A stretch of DNA of 64,000 bases from Kudoa neothunni (lineage: Eukaryota > Cnidaria): assembly GCA_964304625.1 (NCBI GenBank), contig OZ199838.1, positions 9,114,001-9,178,000 of the forward strand, read 5' to 3'. Position 1 is the first letter of the stretch. Every line of letters starts with the position of its first letter. The notes under the pieces are model-generated. The model did not search any database, was not told where the DNA came from, and was given only the letters and a program-made list of their open reading frames with translations. Below are positions 58,201 to 64,000 of this stretch, in pieces. A program made the position numbers and the translations under genes.

Positions 58201-60519
58201 AAAACTAGTAGAAGTGGTTATTTGCAACGTTGTCTTATCAAACACATGGAAGGTCTTGCTGTGAATTATGATCTTAGTGTTCGTGACAGTGATGGTTCTA
58301 TTGTCCAGTTTTTGTATGGTGAAGACGGCTGCGACACAACCAAAATTCAGTTTGCGTTCGACAGTCGGTTCGATCTAATATCTATGAACCACCGTAATTT
58401 CTATGACGAACTCAACGTTGAAAGTGCCTCCAAATATCTGGATTCAAGAAAAGCATCCAAATATTTCAAATCGGTGGAGAAAGCTTTCAAGTCGTACTCA
58501 CGTTCTTACACTGACCCAACATCGAACTACAAAATCATTGGCTATCACTCAGATTTCAATCACAAGTTACCTTCAGCTTTCCAGCGTTATTGTTCCGATA
58601 TCCCATTTGACCGTACTCCCGCTGCTGCAGATGAAAAATATAAAGCATGGCACGATTTGGACAATGAAACAAAATGTCACTACCTTTCCTATTCGAAAGG
58701 ATGCCCATTGCCAGTTTTAGCATCCTACGCACCGACACATTACATGGGATCAGTGTCGGAAATGTACAACGATTTGTCCAAAGGTTTCATCAAAAAGGAA
58801 GTTTTCAAGAAATATTCTGCAACTGTTGTTAATGATCGCGACGAAAATGCCTCGGATCTCTTCAACATCAGATGGAAATGTGGAAGGAAACTTTTTGAAA
58901 AATTAACCAAATTAAAGTATGTAAAATCGTTGGTCGATCCTGGAGAGTCTGTTGGCATTCTTGCTGGCCAATCTGTGGGTGAGCCATCCACTCAAATGAC
59001 ACTGAACACGTTTCATTTTGCTGGTCGTGGTGAAATGAACGTCACCTTGGGTATACCACGTTTACGTGAAATTCTTTTGGTCGGTTCAGCCAGAATAAAA
59101 ACGCCAACCATTACTGTTCCGGTGCTGAATGAAAATCCGCAAGCTCTCCAAGTTGCTCAAGAACTTGAGAAAAAACTAACGCCCATTTCCTATTCGACGT
59201 TTCTCCATAAGGTGACTATCACCCATAACAAACTTTATGATCCTACTCAAAAATCCTTGGTTCGTTCCTTCACACTAAAATTCGATTTTATCGACTCAAA
59301 AACATTGAAACATGAATATAACGTTAATCGCAAGCATCTATTATCTTTTTCTGAGAGGATATTCGTGAAAAAGTTGGCCATCGAACTCAACAAAACTACC
59401 AAGATAAAAAAGAACTTTTTTATTGTTAACGAAGAAAAATCCGCCAACAAAGACAATGATGAGAACATTCATCGGGATAGCAACAAAGATATGGAGGATG
59501 ATGATGATGATGATACTGACAACCAACCAAACACCAATGGAGGTAATGACTACAACAAACAACAATCATCATCGGATGATGATGACATTGAAGATTATGG
59601 TGAAAATAGCGATGCACTGGAATCAAACGATGAGTTATCGATTGATGCTGATGGCAACGCTCATCACCCACCTCTCACTTCCACTATGGTTAACCATGAA
59701 GATGGCCTTACTGTTACATCTATTGAAAATCTCTTTGATTCCGATAATGACGACGAAGCCAATAATGGCTCAAAGTACCCCTTGTTGACTGGTGCTGCCA
59801 GCGATAAAGCAACCCAAAAAGACAAATCAAAACGAATCAAGCAAATTCTTCAAAATTACAGTTTTCTTTCCGGCTACAACTTTGACGATAAACACCATAA
59901 ATGGTTTGAACTTAGTTTCGAGTTGCCTGCCAATCTCAGTAAAACCTTCATGACTCCTCTGATTAAACGTGTGACCAACAATGTCAAATACAACTATGTG
60001 GTGGATATTAGCCGATGTTTCATGATGTCCACCACAAAAGCCAATTCAGATGTTCCATCCCATGTGCTGACAGTTGAAGGTGATAATATACGGGAATTGT
60101 GGAAGTATGGCGGTGATTCGTTGGATTTCAACCAACTCTATTGTAACAACATACAAAAAGTGGCGTCTTATTATGGAATTGAAGCGGCCAGAATTGTGTT
60201 AATCAAAGAAATTCAAAATGTTTTCGGCGCTTATGGTATCACTGTCAATTATCGACATTTGTCTTTGGTTGCTGACTACATGACATTCCGAGGTACATAC
60301 AATGCCTTCAATAGATTCAGTTTTACAAGCTGTTCCTCCCCCTTCCAAAAAATGAGCTACGAAACTACAATGAATTTTCTACGTTATGCATGCTCGTACG
60401 GGCAAAATGACCCTATTGAATCACCTTCAGCAAGATTGGTTATTGGTCGTCCCGTCCATGTTGGTACCGACTTTTTTGACGTTCTAACCAAACTTACTAC
60501 TTCTGGAGCCTCACACTGA
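55246..60519 (+). CDS. POLR1A: RNA polymerase I largest subunit RPA190, intronless
   Basis: Catalytic subunit of Pol I, making pre-rRNA in the nucleolus. One open frame of 1757 residues from the ATG at 55246 (human 1720). Landmarks in order: N-terminal zinc clamp [18 protein letters not shown] (about residue 65-85); [36 protein letters not shown] (about 559); the metal-binding catalytic loop [10 protein letters not shown] at residues 596-605 with all three Asp; [19 protein letters not shown] (funnel/bridge side); [20 protein letters not shown]; bridge-trigger region [20 protein letters not shown]; then [10 protein letters not shown]. An acidic, Asp/Asn-rich insert (about residues 1410-1510), usual in Pol I jaws, precedes the conserved end ([25 protein letters not shown]). 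AATAAA follows at 60601. It has no introns, unlike most genes here. Confidence 0.98.
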   Translation: [1757 protein letters not shown]

Positions 60520-60911
60520 TAATGTCGCACCCTATCCTATCCTGCCCTCCCTCTTATATGTTATGTTATGTGTTTTACTTACTGCGATAACTTAAGATAA
60601 AATAAACTCCTAGTGCACACAAAAACACATTATACATATGACAAATATTAGTTTAGATATAACGAATCGTTTTAGCAATATGTACTATAAATATTGGATT
60701 TTTATGTTGATGTGATTGTTTTTTTGAACGCAATAGCAGCAACAACTGTTGAACAACGACCTTCATCAGTCATTAGTGAATAGGAGATTTTTTAATGTGG
60801 TAATGTGTTATTTGATAAAGTTGAAGTTTTTTAACAATGGAAAAGTTCAATTAAATAAATGACGAGGGTGTAACAGCTGCTGGTACAATAAGTTAAGGAG
60901 TTTTCGAGCAA
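60520..60911. other. POLR1A and Y-box 3' flanks
   Basis: 392 bp between convergent stop codons. Contains AATAAA at 60601-60606 for POLR1A. No other feature. Confidence 0.6.
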
Positions 60912-61928
60912 TCAGTGAATTTGGGTGCATGTGCAGGGACCAACATTTTTTTGAATAGCCTCACGAATGGCACAGGCGTCCAGCGAGGGAGAGTCCCGTT
61001 GATCTTTTATGATGTAGATAACTTTTTTGGTTCGGCGACCTTTTTTACTAAGGTTGGGTTGTTTTTCCAAAACAACACTAGATGAGGTGGTTTTCTCCTC
61101 TTTAGAAATGTATCCACTTTCCTTATTGTTTTTGGAGGAGTTCTCATCGTAGTTGCCGTTCGCAAGCGGAGTTGGATCGTAAGTAGTGGCTTTGCTATCC
61201 ATAACACTTTTGGTTTCTCCAATTTGTTCAGTCTTTTCGTTTTCAGAATTCTTGGGAGCGCTAGGTTTGTCTTCATTTGATTTTGTATCCTTAGGATTTT
61301 TTCTAAAGTTGGGTCTCATAAAATTTTTTGCAGGCCTTCGATACGATTGATTGTATCTTCTCGGATATTGTGGTATGTATTGGGGATTGAAGAATCGTAT
61401 TATTCGGGCATATCTACTGGCTCTGGCTGGTTTACCTTCCGGTCCTGTAACATTCCTTGCTTCAGGCCCCTAATTGAAATTAGTTGAATTGTTAAGATGA
61501 CATTAATACCTTAGAGGCTTGAAATATATCAAAAAACACAACTTCTCCATCACCAATACTTTTGGCTTTGTTTGGTGAACTACGCTTTATTCCATTCTAA
61601 GTGTTGTAATTATTATTAATTTTTTGTCCATAAATTCTACTTTATGAACAAAAACGTCCTCCTGAGTATCCAATCTTTTGATAAATCCGTATCGAAATTT
61701 CACATTATACCACTTGACTATTCCGTACACACCTTGTTGGAGACATATTTCTTCAGATTTAAACTTCTTGCTGGTATCACTCTCAGACTTGCTTAGGGTG
61801 GATTCCATCTTTTCGTTACATTGTGATAAACTTCTGTCTATTGTGGATGAACTTAACAGTGACTTGCTGTTCATGGATTTAGATGCTTTAGTAGGGGAGG
61901 ATGGTTGTTGCACAATAGCTTGGCTCAT
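60912..61928 (-). CDS. Y-box (cold-shock domain) protein, three exons
   Basis: RNA/DNA-binding protein of messenger RNPs. Exons 61928-61641, 61596-61510 and 61469-60912, all phase 0, with introns of 44 and 40 nt; 310 residues. A Ser/Lys-rich N-terminal segment is followed by the cold-shock domain from about residue 67: GVYGIVKWYNVKFRYGFIKR, TQEDVFVHK (RNP2), then across the first intron NGIKRSSP, SIGDGEVVFFDIFQASK, and GPEARNVTGPEG at the second junction. This matches animal YB-1 closely. RNP1 reads KFRYGFI instead of the usual RNGYGFI. The C-terminal region is long, with Arg/Tyr-rich (YPRRYNQSYRRPAKNFMRPN) then Lys/Glu-rich parts, the usual alternation of charged clusters in the family. Confidence 0.92.
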
Positions 61929-62671
61929 TCAGTCGACTGTCGACGGTAATTGACCTGGTTCGGTGAAAACAATTAAACAAATATGGGTGTTTGAGGTGTA
62001 TCTTAGGAAAGGTTATTGTTTTGGACTTCTGGATAGTTCTACTCCCTCGCCAAACCAATGGTCTCCTAGTTATCTGCAATGCTCCACTTGTCATATTCAT
62101 TTTATGTACAATAAACTAATAACTATTTAATTCGAACCGAAAAATATTACTATAGTAATATTAGAAATAACAATACTAAACCAGTTTAATTATTTATTGT
62201 ATTCAGAATTTGAAAATACAATAGGTTTATAGTTCGTTTAATTGTACAACTCACATTGCTAAGCTCCTTTGAAGTTTGTTTAATAATAACACCTAAATAA
62301 TTAGTTGAGAATTCTGCAAATCATAGCTAAAAATTTCTGGATTTTGTCAAAATCTATTATTATATTTTTAATATCTTATACTGAAATATTAAAAATAAAT
62401 AACCAAATAATATTGTGAATGAGCAACAAACTTTTTTGCTACATAATATCAGTTCAAAGCTCCCCCAAGTGAATATGCACCGTAAACTTTAATTAAGAAA
62501 TAATTTTTTGCGCAATCTTCAATATCACAATATTTTTAAAATAAAAGATTATTGTTGGAAAAAAGTGATATAAAAATTATTCCTATTTTAAAAATAAATT
62601 GTAGGAATAAAAACGACTTGTAATGAATATAATTAATCCATTCGTGCATTTACATCTGCTTGTATTATAAT
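61929..62671. other. Upstream of Y-box gene
   Basis: AT-rich 0.74 kb between the Y-box start codon and a hAT end. Should contain the Y-box promoter; no motif recognised. Confidence 0.4.
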
Positions 62672-64000
62672 TAGGGTTGGCGACTTTCGACGTTTATTTT
62701 TTTTTACAAACCGACGGTTTTAATTGATCGAAATAAATAAAAATTTAAAATCTATATTTTTTGCGAAAAACAATAAAATTGACCTAAATACTGTCTAATA
62801 AGTAATATTATAGTTGAGATTTACTGTGAGGGACCATTGAAATTTAACACTAATAACATTGTGAGGCGTTCAACTGTAAGATTCATCTTTTCTTTGCCGA
62901 AAACATACCTTAATTTTGAAAAGCTCCTGTCGACGTTGATGGATGATATAGGAATAGTCAATAAATCCTCCGAAAGTTGTGAAAAAACTGGACAGCTGTT
63001 TGATTTATTCTTCCAGAAATCATTGTTGATGGATGGATCTGATTCTTTCAAAATTTTGCAGAGGAGATCATATTCTTTTTGAGTTTCAGACTTCACATTT
63101 ATCTATAAAAATAAATAAGACCAGCAATCCACATTTTAGATTGTAATTTTATTTTTCGGATCAATTTCTTTAATCGTTCGGAAAAATGTAGTCGATGGCA
63201 AACAATCGTTAACACTATTTATTACTGACTGGTGAATCTCATAAACAATTTCAGAACTCAAACTTTCTGTTTTAATCATTAATTGACTTCTATATTCAAA
63301 TGGAATAAGTCCGAGAATATCTTTATAAACTGTGATTAAATCTTTCGGGTTAATTCTAAAGTCATCTTTTATCCAATCAGCAATTCTTGAAATAGAGCAG
63401 TTTTCCTCAGTTCATCCATTAAAATATTTAATGGACAATAAAATGTATTGTAAATATCTGAATCAAATTCAATTATTGAGTTCAATTTTTGTTCTGTTTC
63501 ATATTTTTTAGTTTCTTTTAAGAACCAGTGACTACAGGATAGCAATCATTTATGTGTTTTAAACAGTTAAAGAAACTACATCATCGTATGTCCAAAACAC
63601 GAGGAATTTCCTACGTTGTTTGGAAGTTATCTTTTAGATGAACCCAAAACTTCCTTTTATAATTACCATTTTTTGATAAAAGGGCGAAAACTTCACGGCA
63701 AACCTTTTTGTATCGGAAAAGTATTGATTTGTAGCTTTTTGAACTGCCAAATGAATAATGTGTGAAAAACATGGATTTCTGATGATAGCTGTTATACATG
63801 GTTCTCAAATTCTTAAAATACTTTTTCATGTACTGTGTTGAGTCAGAAACAATCGCAATGCATTTATCCCATTTTAAGTCGTACCAATTTGGTACACTAG
63901 ATATGTGATCAGCTATGATTACGGATTTGCATTTAACAGGCCTCGAAGAATCAAGCTTTATAGTTCTCCCTTTACCGGTAACGCAATCAGGAAAAGAAGC
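62672..64000 (-). mobile_element. hAT transposon with transposase remnants, cut by window edge
   Basis: A terminal repeat TAGGGTTGGCGACTTTCGAC starts at 62672 (hAT ends usually start CAGGG). Minus-strand frames inside encode a hAT transposase. At about 63990-63611: CKSVIIADHISSVPNW, KWDKCIAIVSDSTQYMKKYF and KSMFFTHYSFGSSKSYKSI, which correspond to the catalytic-core region. At 63096-62821: LSEDLLTIPISSINVDRSFS, then KLRYVFGKEKMNLTVERL, the C-terminal dimerisation block. The frame is interrupted between them (about 63110-63600). The other end lies beyond 64000. A different family from the GTGGCCAAAC hATs in this window. Confidence 0.85.

Noticed and set aside
59423-59790. Overlapping frames rich in Met/Thr or His
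   Set aside because: They are other-frame readings of the GAT-rich acidic insert of POLR1A.
1-64000. CRISPR arrays, operons, bacterial promoters, LTR retroelements, Polintons
   Set aside because: Looked for and not seen; all mobile DNA recognised here is DNA transposons or SINEs.

Overview
This window is nuclear DNA from an animal or close relative. It is strongly AT-rich. Housekeeping genes are cut by very short GT-AG introns, mostly 38-50 nt, with a few long introns that hold transposons. Integrin alpha, a Y-box protein, the Doa10/MARCH6 ubiquitin ligase, TFIID and Pol I/Pol III subunits, and pogo, hAT, piggyBac and Merlin transposons together point to Metazoa. The combination of short introns and AT-richness resembles small reduced animals, but the species cannot be named from this sequence. 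No prokaryotic gene, organelle DNA, CRISPR array, LTR element or virus-derived sequence was seen.

Layout: RPS24 (+, 901-1496); a degraded pogo-like transposon (4174-5719); POLR3D/RPC4 (-, 6241-7941) head-to-head with TAF2 (+, 7994-15776), whose 3.4 kb second intron holds a pogo-type element interrupted by a hAT; a pogo MITE and a larger pogo element with transposase relics (15876-18250); a hAT (18297-18797); a tRNA-derived SINE (about 19373-19800); about 3 kb with no recognised gene; a MARCH6/Doa10 gene (+, 22800-28631); a piggyBac-like element (28979-30208) and a MITE (30324-30670); an RS-domain gene (-, 30900-31875); a Merlin transposon nested in a larger terminal-inverted-repeat element (31922-34767); a second copy of the TAF2-intron hAT (35306-36354); a SINE broken by another hAT (36363-37350, tail near 37975); an unrecognised eight-span membrane protein (+, 38609-39659); an integrin alpha gene (+, about 40428-46957) tail-to-tail with DPAGT1/ALG7 (-, 47090-48588); a second piggyBac-like element (50307-51428); RPA12/POLR1H (-, 52879-53250) beside intronless POLR1A (+, 55246-60519); a Y-box cold-shock gene (-, 60912-61928); and a hAT transposase gene cut by the right edge (62672-64000).

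Functionally the window is rich in transcription machinery: two Pol I subunits, one Pol III subunit, one TFIID subunit and an RS-domain protein. It also holds ER functions (Doa10, first step of N-glycosylation), a ribosomal protein and an adhesion receptor. The most interesting signal is a recurring GC-rich palindrome close to the NRF1 consensus (YGCGCAYGCGCR). Seven sites match at 11 or 12 of 12 positions. Four of them lie 2-10 nt upstream of a start codon (TAF2, POLR1A, the RS-domain gene and a piggyBac ORF), which suggests a shared core-promoter design with very short 5' leaders.
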